Of a stretch of 64,000 nt of DNA, positions 34,247 to 42,181 are shown one piece after another. The stretch comes from Gordonia tangerina. GTDB taxonomy: Bacteria; Actinomycetota; Actinomycetes; Mycobacteriales; Mycobacteriaceae. Within the stretch, counting starts at the first letter, position 1; each line of letters starts with the position of its first letter. Made by a program: the position numbers and the translations under genes. The notes beneath the pieces are model-generated. The model worked only from the letters and a program-made list of their open reading frames with translations, searched no databases and was not told the DNA's origin. The stretch covers positions 1 to 64,000 of the forward strand of contig NZ_JAKGCU010000011.1 of the NCBI RefSeq assembly GCF_021556435.1, in the 5' to 3' direction.

Positions 34247-35302
34247 TCAGCTGAACGAACGAATGCCGCCGGTCTTGTCGATCTCGGAGCGCACACTGCT
34301 GCCGTCGCGTCGACGATGCAGCACCGAAGCCGCGATGGAGCCGTGCGGGGGCGCCACCCGCACGAACACCTGCCCTTCTCGCGCCTCGGCGAGCACCGTG
34401 CCGGCCAGATCGCTGACCGCCGAGGCGACCCGCGAGTCGATCGGATCGGAATCTTGGCCGTCGACGCGTGCGTCCGAATCGTCGATGAACACCACTTCCA
34501 CCCCTTTCGCGCGGGCCTCGTAGGCCGGCTCGTCGAGGTCGAGCGCCGACATCAGCGGAGCCCGCAGCCGGTCCCGCAGGTGCGCCTCGAGCAACGCGCA
34601 CTCGATGCGCTCGTCGGCGGTCAGTGCCGCACCGGAAGCGATGCGTTCGAGCATCGGCCGCGCCAGATTGTCGAGCACGGCGACCTGAGCGGACCGTTCC
34701 TCGCCGGCGGCAGCGTCGGCCGACAGCCGTGCCACCTGCGTGATGGTCTGGGCGCGCAGGGCGAACACCGCACGCGCGGTCGGCCGCAGGGTGCGGGAGA
34801 ACAGCGTGCCCATGACGAGCGGCGCGAAATTGACCGCGACCATCGTCAACGCACCCACCGGCGACCGTCCGAGACTCTCGGCCCAGACCGCGTAGATGAC
34901 AGAGGCCGCGATGAGACCGATCCACGGCGCGAGCAACCGCCCCCGGACACACATGAAGCAGTAGACCGCGGTGATCCCGCTGTGCGCCCACATCACCATC
35001 AGCGAGGACGTCCACCCGGCGTCGAGGCCCGAAGAACCCCACAGCGCGAGCGCACAGGCGGTGGGCCCGGCCGCGGCCAGCGCGATGGTCGTCGGCAGCG
35101 GCAGCGGATCGCCGGGAACCTGCAGGATCGCGATGACCGCCGCGGTCAGGATGACACCTGCCAGGACCGGCGACCACTCCCCCGGCTGCCGGACGACGAT
35201 GTAGCCGATGGTGGACCAGGTGGACAACAGGAACGCGCCGGCCACCAGCCACGCGCCAGGTTGTCGCATGCCGATGAGGTCGCGCACGTCGTGGGTGATC
35301 AT
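34247..35302 (-). CDS. kinase-like membrane partner lacking an ATPase domain
   Basis: A 351-residue protein with about six N-terminal helices (AWLVAGAFLLSTWSTIGYIV to VNFAPLVMGTLF) and a cytoplasmic part. The membrane and linker arrangement (ALRAQTITQVARLSADAAAGEERSA) parallels the histidine kinase encoded upstream. However, there is no phospho-acceptor HDN motif and no N or G box of an HATPase. The start ATG at 35302 overlaps the kinase stop as ATGA. It may be a pseudokinase, a sensor half that pairs with the real kinase, or an inhibitor. No family name was recognised. Confidence 0.65.
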   Translation of the reverse strand: MITHDVRDLIGMRQPGAWLVAGAFLLSTWSTIGYIVVRQPGEWSPVLAGVILTAAVIAILQVPGDPLPLPTTIALAAAGPTACALALWGSSGLDAGWTSSLMVMWAHSGITAVYCFMCVRGRLLAPWIGLIAASVIYAVWAESLGRSPVGALTMVAVNFAPLVMGTLFSRTLRPTARAVFALRAQTITQVARLSADAAAGEERSAQVAVLDNLARPMLERIASGAALTADERIECALLEAHLRDRLRAPLMSALDLDEPAYEARAKGVEVVFIDDSDARVDGQDSDPIDSRVASAVSDLAGTVLAEAREGQVFVRVAPPHGSIAASVLHRRRDGSSVRSEIDKTGGIRSFS

Positions 35303-36474
35303 GCCGACCACTCCACGACGACCCGGGTGCCGCCGCCGGGGCGTGACATGACGGCGGCGTCACCGCCCTCGATCCGCCGGATCCGGCCGCGGATGCTGAC
35401 CGCGATCCCGAGCCGGGAGGCCGAGATGTGCGTCGGATCGAAGCCGCGACCGTCGTCGCGGATCTCTGCGCGCAGCGACGACGCTGATGCCGTCACCGTC
35501 ACCGTCGTGGTCGCGCCCGCACCGGCATGCCGACGACTGTTGCGCACGGCCTCGGCGGTGGCCGACGCGATCGCCGACACCGCCTCGCCGGGGTAGCTGG
35601 GCAGCGCATCGTCGGCGTCTACGGCCACGGTCAGCGTGGGATCCACCAGTCCCACCGCAGCCCGCACCTGGCTGATCGCGTCATTTCCGCCCACAGCGTC
35701 TGCGCTGTCGCCGGCCGCGGCACGCTCCACGGCGGCCAGTGCCGCCCGCGCGTCCTGGGCGAGTTCGGGCGATCCGCCGCGACGCGACGCCGTCAGCAGC
35801 GTTGACATCACATTGTCGTGGGTCAGCGCATCGAACCGGCTGCGTTCGGTCGACCGCGCATCCGCGGCAGCTGCGGCCGCGGTGGCTCGGTATGCCTCCG
35901 ACCGCGTGCGGTCGAGAATGCCCGCTGTGCGGATGGCCATCACCGCAGCGGACACGAAGATCAGTGAATAGGAACATCCCCAGGCGATGTCGACGAACAA
36001 CGGTCCGTTCAGATCGGCCGGCCGCAGGACGTGACTGACGACGATGACCGCCGCGTTGACGACGACCAGGTAGCCGAAGGCGATCATCGGTCGGAACGCG
36101 AGGGCGGCGGCGATCGCCGCGAGCCCCGGGAACTGCGACATCCAGATCCCACCGACCACGTTGAGTTCGGCTCCCGACCACGCGAACCACCACAGGGCCA
36201 GCGACAGCGCGTACCCGCACGCCGCCACCGCGGCGACGAGTCGGATGCCACGGACATCGGCCCAGCGGCCCGCCGGCCCCAATGCCAACCCCGTGCCGAA
36301 GGTGAGGATCACCGCGAGCACGGTCCACCAGGGTTGCATCACCGCGGTCGAGTCGATCACCAACGACGAGGTCATCAACGCGTAGGCGAGGTAGCCGACG
36401 GCGACGAAGCCCGACATCAGCCGCAGGATGCGGCGGCCGGCCTGCTCGTCGCGTTCGTCGCGCGCGTCGGTCAC
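35299..36474 (-). CDS. NarL-partner sensor histidine kinase
   Basis: A 391-residue membrane kinase. About six helices cover residues 15-185 without a large external sensor domain. RFDALTHDNV places the likely phospho-His at 219. The ATPase has an N box EAVRNSRRHA (N312) and a G box DDGRGFDP, and ends RPGGGTRVVVEWSA. The GTG at 36474 overlaps the response regulator stop as GTGA, which fixes the start; longer readings are out-of-frame regulator sequence. It should phosphorylate the NarL-type regulator encoded just upstream. The signal is unknown and might be sensed in the membrane. Confidence 0.85.
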   Translation of the reverse strand: MTDARDERDEQAGRRILRLMSGFVAVGYLAYALMTSSLVIDSTAVMQPWWTVLAVILTFGTGLALGPAGRWADVRGIRLVAAVAACGYALSLALWWFAWSGAELNVVGGIWMSQFPGLAAIAAALAFRPMIAFGYLVVVNAAVIVVSHVLRPADLNGPLFVDIAWGCSYSLIFVSAAVMAIRTAGILDRTRSEAYRATAAAAAADARSTERSRFDALTHDNVMSTLLTASRRGGSPELAQDARAALAAVERAAAGDSADAVGGNDAISQVRAAVGLVDPTLTVAVDADDALPSYPGEAVSAIASATAEAVRNSRRHAGAGATTTVTVTASASSLRAEIRDDGRGFDPTHISASRLGIAVSIRGRIRRIEGGDAAVMSRPGGGTRVVVEWSA

Positions 36475-37142
36475 CGACGGAAGCGCCGGGGTATCGGCAG
36501 CCATCCGTCCTCGATCGCGCGCTTGTAGAGATCTGTCTTGGTGGGCGCGGGCCGGCCGGCGGTGTTGTAGCGCCCGCGGATGCGGTTGACGTAGTCGGTG
36601 ACGGTCTCGGTGGAGATGTTCAATTCTCTGGCCACCCGCGCCGACGATTCCCCGGCCGCGTACAACTCGAGAACTCGACGCAATTGCGGCGACAGATCCA
36701 CGAATCCGGGATCGGAATCGATGGCCGCCGCCCAATCGATACTGGGGACAGTGTCACCGGACAACGCGCGCCGCATGGCATCGAGCAATTCCGCTTCGCG
36801 GGCATTCTTGCGGACCACGCCCATCACTCCGGCGCTAGCGGCCTGGCGCACCATGAACATCTCGTCACCCGAGGTGTAGACGAGGACGGGGATACCCGCC
36901 GCACGCAACGCCTCGATGTTGGCGATCGGCGACGTCCCGTCGCCGAGACGAAGGTCCAGCAGCACCAGGTCGAGCTCGGTGGCCATGGCGAGCAACGTAT
37001 TCACGGTTCCCGCGCCGGCAACGAGCTCCATATCCGACTGTTCGTCGAGGGTGGCCCGCAAACCGCGGACAATCTGCTCATGGTCGTCCACGACTCCGAT
37101 TCGCCATACCCTGGGCGGCGGTTCGGTCATGTCCACCATCAT
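36471..37142 (-). CDS. NarL/FixJ-type response regulator
   Basis: A 223-residue regulator: receiver domain with the acidic pair in VVDDHEQI (residues 18-20), phospho-acceptor D63 in LVLLDLRLGDG, the Thr/Ser in LVYTSGDE and the Lys in VVRKNA, then a C-terminal LuxR-type HTH from about 150. It is the first gene of the four-gene operon. Three in-frame ATG codons (37142, 37139, 37130) are possible starts. The AT-rich DNA upstream, with two GCATTCGA repeats at 37208 and 37254, may hold its own binding sites. Confidence 0.9.
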   Translation of the reverse strand: MMVDMTEPPPRVWRIGVVDDHEQIVRGLRATLDEQSDMELVAGAGTVNTLLAMATELDLVLLDLRLGDGTSPIANIEALRAAGIPVLVYTSGDEMFMVRQAASAGVMGVVRKNAREAELLDAMRRALSGDTVPSIDWAAAIDSDPGFVDLSPQLRRVLELYAAGESSARVARELNISTETVTDYVNRIRGRYNTAGRPAPTKTDLYKRAIEDGWLPIPRRFRR

Positions 37143-37279
37143 CGCTTATGGCTCCGACACAAGCGCAGAGAAGTCCCCGTTTTGTTTCATTCCTTCGCAC
37201 GACATGCGCATTCGACGACCGTTTTCACAAATTACGGGGAATGCGATTTGTTTGCATTCGAAAACAAAATCGTGACCAC
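37143..37279 (-). promoter_or_regulatory. AT-rich promoter region of the signalling operon
   Basis: This stretch is much richer in A and T than its surroundings. It contains two direct GCATTCGA repeats (37208-37215 and 37254-37261) and the inverted GAATGC...GCATTC around 37239-37259. These are plausible regulator or promoter sites, but no -10/-35 pair is certain. Confidence 0.4.
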
Positions 37280-37597
37280 TCACGACGCGGGCCGGCGTCC
37301 GGGGTCGGCCGGCCGCAGCGCCCAGCCCGGTACCCAGTGCGTCACCTTCTCCTGACGATCGCGTGCGGTGATGGTGTAGGTGACCTTGCCGTACCACTCA
37401 CCCCACTCCGAGCGTGCCCAGGCGGTGAGCACCCCGAGGTGGACCGACCGGATCTGCAGACCGTCGGGGAAATACTCACCGGTGTGGTGTGGCGTCTGTG
37501 GATACAGCGCGTTGAGGTCGATGAGCACCGCCTTGTGACCGACGGGGAAGAACACCGGCCGTCGTGGCTGGCCGCTGTCGCCGCCGATCCACTGCAT
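37280..37597 (-). CDS. conserved hypothetical protein behind an SOS palindrome
   Basis: A 105-residue soluble protein (MQWIGGDSGQPRRPVFFPVG...) with several Trp-containing strands (LTAWARSEWGEWYGKVTYTI). No family was recognised. The ATG at 37597 directly abuts a 34-base perfect palindrome that holds a perfect LexA half-site pair, and there is no ribosome site, so the message may be leaderless. A GTG at 37603 is the alternative but lies inside the palindrome. If LexA binds there, the gene would be DNA-damage induced. Confidence 0.6.
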   Translation of the reverse strand: MQWIGGDSGQPRRPVFFPVGHKAVLIDLNALYPQTPHHTGEYFPDGLQIRSVHLGVLTAWARSEWGEWYGKVTYTITARDRQEKVTHWVPGWALRPADPGRRPAS

Positions 37598-37630
37598 ACC
37601 CACACTCGAACATTAGTTCGAGTGTGGGTA
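37597..37630. promoter_or_regulatory. 34-base perfect palindrome containing a perfect LexA box
   Basis: Left arm TACCCACACTCGAAC (37597-37611), spacer ATTA, right arm the exact complement (37616-37630). The centre 37606-37621 equals TCGAAC-N4-GTTCGA, the actinobacterial SOS consensus. The length beyond the LexA core suggests a second role, for example a hairpin. Confidence 0.7.
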
Positions 37631-37651
37631 TGGGCTCAACCGCGCAGCGTA

Positions 37652-37690
37652 GTGAGGCCAACGTGCCGTTGGGCGACACGTTGGCCTCAC
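37652..37690. terminator. hairpin terminator after the Clp-N gene
   Basis: Perfect 14-base stem, GTGAGGCCAACGTG at 37652-37665 and complement at 37677-37690, with an 11-base loop. It follows the leftward gene that stops at 37715. Confidence 0.75.
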
Positions 37691-37714
37691 TCGCAGGGCG
37701 CCTTGACGCTCCGG

Positions 37715-38578
37715 TCAGATCTCCACCTCGACATCAGGCAGACTCGCCCAGACGGCCGCCTTCAGGCCTTCGGGTGTGGTGGCCGACTCGATCACCGCGC
37801 GCGACGCGTCGTCGGCGGTGTCGATGATCGCCAGCAGCAGGTACTCCGGGCGCAGCCGACGATCGCCACGCTCGCGGGCGATCTCCAGCGCGCGCGCCAG
37901 CGCCGAGCGCGTGGGACCGGCAAAGCGCGGACGGCTGCCCCGGCCCCGGGGCCCGCGCCGTCCACGACCGGGCTCCCACGGTCCGTCGTCGGCGAAGGGG
38001 CCGCCGGCGCCGAATGGGCCGCGGGGGCCACCGGGGCCAAAGCCGCCCGGACCCCAGCCCTCGGGTCCGCGCATCTCGGGACCCCAGTCGTCGGGACGTC
38101 CGCCGTCGGAACCGCACCCGCGGTGAGGTCCGTGGCCGTGTCGGTGACCGGGTCCACGTCCACGCCCGCGACCGCGCCGACCGCCGGGGCCACGCTCGGG
38201 GCGTCGAGCCCAGCCGTCGGACAGGTCCTCACCGAACCGGCCTCGGACCGCCTCGCGAACCTTGTCGAGGTCGATGCCGATGCTGCGCAGGGCCTCTCGA
38301 TCCTCGTCGTAGCGCTGTTGCGCCGATTCCTCATCGGAGTCCGACGCTGTCGCGTCGGTCTCGTCGTCGTGCTCGGCGTGATAGCCCCGCGCCGCGTCAC
38401 GTGCCGTCGACAGGGTGAGCCCCTGCTCGGCGAGCAGCGCGAACAGTGGGCTGCGGGCATTGCAGAGCATGCCCAGGATGAGGTGGTCGTTACCGAGGTG
38501 CCGATGACCGAGGTCGCCGGCTTCTTGCATGGCGAAAGCCATGAGCATTCTGTCGTCGCGTGTGAATCGCTCAAACAT
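37715..38578 (-). CDS. Clp N-terminal domain protein with Gly/Arg/Pro-rich insert
   Basis: A 287-residue protein with two pieces of Clp-N (ClpA/B/C N-terminal) sequence: residues 1-60 (FAMQEAGDLGHRHLGNDHLI) and about 230-287 (LARALEIARERGDRRLRPEY). Between them lie an acidic stretch and a long low-complexity segment rich in Gly, Pro, Arg and His (about 125-220). There is no ATPase domain, so it is not a chaperone by itself. It may bind substrates or modulate Clp. It overlaps the upstream HTH gene by 8 bases, which supports the start at 38578 and co-expression. Confidence 0.75.
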   Translation of the reverse strand: MFERFTRDDRMLMAFAMQEAGDLGHRHLGNDHLILGMLCNARSPLFALLAEQGLTLSTARDAARGYHAEHDDETDATASDSDEESAQQRYDEDREALRSIGIDLDKVREAVRGRFGEDLSDGWARRPERGPGGRRGRGRGRGPGHRHGHGPHRGCGSDGGRPDDWGPEMRGPEGWGPGGFGPGGPRGPFGAGGPFADDGPWEPGRGRRGPRGRGSRPRFAGPTRSALARALEIARERGDRRLRPEYLLLAIIDTADDASRAVIESATTPEGLKAAVWASLPDVEVEI

Positions 38579-38855
38579 TGTTCGTGTCTCCTTTCGGCCC
38601 GCTGTCGCGGACCTCGCGGTGTGCATGTTTCTGATGCACGGCCTGGCGGCTGATCTGCAGAACCTCTGCGATCGACTGCCAGCTCCAGCCGTGGGCGCGG
38701 GCGTTGGCCACCTGTACGTCCTCGAGTCGGTCGGCCAGGGTGCGCAACGCGCGGACGGCGGCCAGCCCCCGTGCCGGGTCGTCGCTCGCGGCAGCACCGG
38801 CGAGTCCGGAGGTGTCGCGATCGGCCGTATCGGCCGGGTTCTGTTCGTCGTGCAT
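38571..38855 (-). CDS. HTH regulator coupled to the Clp-N protein
   Basis: A 94-residue protein whose second half carries a helix-turn-helix: NARAHGWSWQSIAEVLQISR then QAVHQKHA. The first 30 residues are acidic and probably disordered. A likely promoter (TTGACA, 17 bases, TAACCT) ends only six bases before the ATG at 38855, so the message seems leaderless. Repeated TTGACA motifs over the promoter suggest autoregulation. This pairing with a Clp-N protein recurs in mycolic-acid bacteria as I recall. Confidence 0.75.
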   Translation of the reverse strand: MHDEQNPADTADRDTSGLAGAAASDDPARGLAAVRALRTLADRLEDVQVANARAHGWSWQSIAEVLQISRQAVHQKHAHREVRDSGPKGDTNNV

Positions 38856-38861
38856 GGTGTC

Positions 38862-38902
38862 AGGTTAAGTTGACAAATCCTGGCTGTCAAGAATTATTGA
38901 CA
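38862..38902 (-). promoter_or_regulatory. promoter and operator of the HTH/Clp-N operon
   Basis: On the minus strand TTGACA (38885-38890) and TAACCT (38862-38867) have a 17-base spacing. TTGACA motifs at 38870-38875 and 38897-38902 on the plus strand form dyads with the -35 box, spaced nine and six bases. This layout suits binding of the downstream HTH protein. Confidence 0.6.
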
Positions 38903-38911
38903 CGTGCTGCT

Positions 38912-38993
38912 CCCGCGGGTCCGATCGGCTCGCGCAGGTCGGTTCGGCTCGCGCGACTCGTCGACGGGCCGCGTCCTCCCGGTCGGCCCGCGG
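38912..38993. repeat. GC-rich element of about 80 bases, copy 3 of 3
   Basis: Shares the core CTCGTCGACGGGCCGCGTC and the inverted ends CCCGCGGG and CGGCCCGCGG with the copies at 11688 and 13002, but is more diverged inside. It lies between the HTH promoter and the DUF1023 stop. Confidence 0.7.
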
Positions 38994-39055
38994 TCGCCGA
39001 CCCGACCCGCGTGAGACCTGTCGAACGACGACAGATACGGGTGGCGGCCGCCGCT

Positions 39056-40729
39056 TCACCAGGGCAGGCGCAGCCCGATATCGGGTTGTCGCTCGATGTA
39101 ACCGGTGGGACGCTCCCCGACGACGACCCGCACGATGTTGCGGAAGGCGTCGGAGTCCGGGTCACGCCAGTAGTCGCCGTGTCCGTCGACACCCGCGACC
39201 GGTGAGCGCGAGCCGTCGGCGCCGGGTGCGTGAAAGCCGGTGTCCATCCGGAACACCCCGGGCGCGGAGTCCGGGTCGTCGCCGTGCGGATTTCCCGACA
39301 GTGCCTGCACCCACTGGATCGGATCGCCCGGCGCGGTCAGCGAGTAGCGCTCGACGGCGGGGTTCGCGTTGCGCCACGGGCCGTCGAACGCGCCGGTGCC
39401 CGCCGACGACGCATACACCACCCGGTCGGCGCGCAGCCCGAGCTGCTCGGCCGAACCGACCACCGACCCGCCGTAGGAATGCCCGATCACGGTCACTGCC
39501 GCCCCGGGCGCGCGTTCGGCGATCTCGGCGTCGAGCTCCGCGGCGAACCCGACGAGGCCGGGCGCCATCTCACGCGCGAACCGCGGATCGGCCGCCGAGC
39601 CGTCGAGGGATTCCGCCACCGCGGCGGCGGCACCCAGCGCGTGCCCCAGTGGACCGGCCAGCGAACCCGCCAGCGCGCCCGCGCCGAGCGCATCGTCGAG
39701 ACCCTCGTAGCCCATCGTCTGCGGCAGATCACCGTCGAGGTAGACGAATACGGGACCACCGGTGGCGTGCGCGAGTTCTGTTGCCGCGGCGAAGCTCTGA
39801 TCGATGGTATCGAGACCCGAGCCGGTGCCGGGCACCAGCACCGCCGCATTGCGGGTGTCCGCACACACCTCCCCGACCATCTCGATGACGTGGCCCCGGG
39901 CGTTGTCGAAGGCGATGAACCGGCGTCGACGGCCGTCGGCGAGCGGTCGGAGCAGATCCTCGAGTCGGCGTGCCCGCACGCCGTCGGCCCGACCCGCGAG
40001 CCGTTCGATCTCCAGCGCGGCACGGATGGCGAGATCGTTCGCGGCAGAGCGTAACTCGAAATCGATGCCATCGAGGTTGCCGACCACACCCGGATCGGCT
40101 GCGGCGATCCGGAGCCGACCCTCCTCGGCCAGCCGGGACAGGAACTCGCGGCGCGTCGACGGCGTCATCCGAGTCAGCGCGGTCACCACGCGGTCGGCGT
40201 CGGCGGTGCTGCCGTCGGGCAGCGTGACCTCGGCGGCACCGCCCGCCGGGATCGCCGCGCCCGGAATGGCCGCCACCAGTTCGTCGATCCGCGCGCCACA
40301 GTGCTCGTCGACGGCATCAATGACGTTCATTCCATTGCGGATTCGCACTTCGGCCGTTCTCGAGCGTTCGTCGGGTCCGTCCCGACCGGTGACGTGGCCG
40401 TCATCGGTCACGGCATAGCCGTCGGCGATCACGCCGTCGACCTCACCGAGCACCACCGCACGCGCCCGGGCGAGATCGGCGCCGGCTCGGGCGGCCTCCT
40501 CGGCGATCTCGACCAACATGCGACGTATCTGTCGGGCCCGCACGTCGGTGTCGTCGACGAATCGCTCTGCGGCGACGGCGGTCACACCCGACCAGGTGGT
40601 TGCATCGACTGCTCGAACGATCCTGCGCGTCGCGGCGTCGACGAGGTCGGACGCAGCCTGGGCTGCGGCGCCGGCTGCGGAAATCGCCGCGGGTCGCCAC
40701 TGACGGAGCTCTGGGATCGTCGGCCGCAT
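39056..40729 (-). CDS. DUF1023 alpha/beta hydrolase
   Basis: A 557-residue protein. The N-terminal 200 residues are helical, like proteins that travel with type VII secretion substrates. The C-terminal part (from about 240) is the DUF1023 hydrolase: AAVLVPGTGSGLDTIDQ, nucleophile elbow VIGHSYGGSV, and a late GVDGHGDYW with the likely His. The substrate is unknown. The ATG at 40729 overlaps the preceding small gene by one base (TGATG). The combination with a 102-residue helical protein resembles ESX-type cassettes. Confidence 0.82.
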   Translation of the reverse strand: MRPTIPELRQWRPAAISAAGAAAQAASDLVDAATRRIVRAVDATTWSGVTAVAAERFVDDTDVRARQIRRMLVEIAEEAARAGADLARARAVVLGEVDGVIADGYAVTDDGHVTGRDGPDERSRTAEVRIRNGMNVIDAVDEHCGARIDELVAAIPGAAIPAGGAAEVTLPDGSTADADRVVTALTRMTPSTRREFLSRLAEEGRLRIAAADPGVVGNLDGIDFELRSAANDLAIRAALEIERLAGRADGVRARRLEDLLRPLADGRRRRFIAFDNARGHVIEMVGEVCADTRNAAVLVPGTGSGLDTIDQSFAAATELAHATGGPVFVYLDGDLPQTMGYEGLDDALGAGALAGSLAGPLGHALGAAAAVAESLDGSAADPRFAREMAPGLVGFAAELDAEIAERAPGAAVTVIGHSYGGSVVGSAEQLGLRADRVVYASSAGTGAFDGPWRNANPAVERYSLTAPGDPIQWVQALSGNPHGDDPDSAPGVFRMDTGFHAPGADGSRSPVAGVDGHGDYWRDPDSDAFRNIVRVVVGERPTGYIERQPDIGLRLPW

Positions 40730-41037
40730 CAACGCTCGATCCGCAGACGGCTGGCCGACGTATCGTCAGTGTCGGTCACCGCGGCCGCCAACCCGGCGAG
40801 CACGACGCTCATCTCCTGGAGTCGCCCGCAAAGCGACTCGGCCGTGCTCCGGAGGGCATCGTCGGCGTCGAGCAGCGCCCGCATGGTCCGCCCCTGCGCA
40901 ACGGGTGGCACCGCATCATCCTGTCGGGCAATCAGTTCGAGCGTCGAGATACGCCTCGCCTCGGCCCGCCAGGTGCCGACGCCCGCGGCGATCTCGGCGG
41001 GCATCACGCGGAGTACATCGGGGGACGGGAGTGGCAT
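40729..41037 (-). CDS. small helical protein, ESX/WXG100-like partner
   Basis: A 102-residue protein that is almost all helix: MPAEIAAGVGTWRAEARRIS, then ALRSTAESLCGRLQEMSVVL and a short tail. The GTW near the turn and the length of about 100 resemble WXG100-type or type VII secretion target proteins. There is no strict WxG. GGAG lies seven bases before the ATG at 41037. It is coupled to the DUF1023 hydrolase and may be its secretion or folding partner. Confidence 0.6.
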   Translation of the reverse strand: MPLPSPDVLRVMPAEIAAGVGTWRAEARRISTLELIARQDDAVPPVAQGRTMRALLDADDALRSTAESLCGRLQEMSVVLAGLAAAVTDTDDTSASRLRIER

Positions 41038-41186
41038 CGGGGGCTCCTTACCAAGCCGGCGAGAACATGAGCGACGAAACGTGTCGTCGGTCATTTGGAC
41101 GCACCAGCGGGGGCAACGGTTCCTCCGGTTTCGGCGCCGGCATGGTTGTCGGGCCGCGGCGACCGTGGGCCGGTAGGCTCCGCGAG

Positions 41187-41897
41187 ATGGGATTGCGAGC
41201 ATTGACGCTGGTACACAATGTGCTGCCGGAGTACCGGCGGGCCATCGTCGGGTCGCTGTTGCCGGCGATGGAGCGTCGCGGCATCGCCGTGGACATCGTG
41301 GCCGCCGACGAGGACGAGCCGTTGCCCGCGCCGGGCGAGGTGGATCTGGTGGTGGTGACGGGCTCCACCGATTCGGTGCACGACGAATCGCTGTCGTGGA
41401 TCGGCCGGGAGCGCGAGTACCTGCGTACGGCCATCGGCGCTGGCGTACCGATCTACGGCATCTGTTTCGGCGGGCAGATCCTGGCCAGCGCGTTGGGTGG
41501 CACGGTCGCCGTGAGCAGCCGACCCGAACACGGTTTCGTTCCCGTGACCTCGACGCGGCCCGAGTTGGTGGCCGAAGGGCCGTGGATGCAATACCACTAC
41601 GACACGATCACCGTGCCCGACGACGTGGAGGTCATCGCCCGCAACGAGGCGGGCGTGCAGGCGTTCGTGAGCGGACCGCATCTGGGTGTGCAGTTCCACC
41701 CCGAGATCGACCCGGAGTGCTTTGTCGCTTGGCGCGACGGCTTCTCCGGGACGCGATCGGATATGTCGGAGGACGGGGTGGATCTCGAGGCGCTGGCCGC
41801 GTCGATCGCGGCGCGAACCGACGCCGCTGCCGACGATTGCGACGTGCTGTTCGAGCGTTTCCTGGCGCATGCCGGACTGGATGTGGTGCGGGGCTGA
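41187..41897 (+). CDS. class I glutamine amidotransferase-like protein
   Basis: A 236-residue protein of the GMP-synthase-like amidotransferase group. The nucleophile is in YGICFGGQ, and the His-Glu pair in GVQFHPEID. The oxyanion segment TGSTDSVHD precedes. Stand-alone members amidate or deamidate small molecules, often gamma-glutamyl compounds; no synthetase partner is adjacent, so the substrate is unknown. ATG at 41187 is chosen because the fold starts with LRALTLVHNV just after it. Confidence 0.85.
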   Translation: MGLRALTLVHNVLPEYRRAIVGSLLPAMERRGIAVDIVAADEDEPLPAPGEVDLVVVTGSTDSVHDESLSWIGREREYLRTAIGAGVPIYGICFGGQILASALGGTVAVSSRPEHGFVPVTSTRPELVAEGPWMQYHYDTITVPDDVEVIARNEAGVQAFVSGPHLGVQFHPEIDPECFVAWRDGFSGTRSDMSEDGVDLEALAASIAARTDAAADDCDVLFERFLAHAGLDVVRG

Positions 41898-41911
41898 GTG
41901 GTTGGGCGGGA

Positions 41912-42181
41912 GTGGTCTCGATACGGCCCTCGCCTAGCGGCTCGGACCTACTCGACCACCGACAAAACGGCACCAACACCGGGGCGACTCGGACCTGTCC
42001 GACCACCGACAAACGGCGCCAACACAGGGGCGGCTCGGACCTGTCCGACCACCGACAGACGGCGACCACCCCAGCAACCGGCCGAACCCACTCGACCACC
42101 GACAAGCGGCGCCAACACTGGGGCGGCTCGGACCTGTCCGACGACCACCGACAGAACGCCGCCACCGCGAGGTGGGCGGGG
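41912..42181. repeat. REP-like element followed by a tandem array of about 46 bases
   Basis: TGGTCTCGATACGG and CTCGACCACC at 41912-41963 resemble the REP-like elements at 21927 and 50766. Units beginning CTCGGACC follow at 41941 (47 bases), 41988 (46), 42034 (longer and diverged) and 42127, with a partial unit CTCGACCACCGACAAGCGG at 42091. They share GACCACCGACAAACGGCGCC and end GGGGCGG. The array fills the gap between two convergent genes. Confidence 0.8.

Noticed and set aside
37630-37827. Plus-strand frame starting at the LexA palindrome
   Set aside because: It crosses the terminator hairpin and reads antisense into the Clp-N gene; the product is Arg/Pro-rich.
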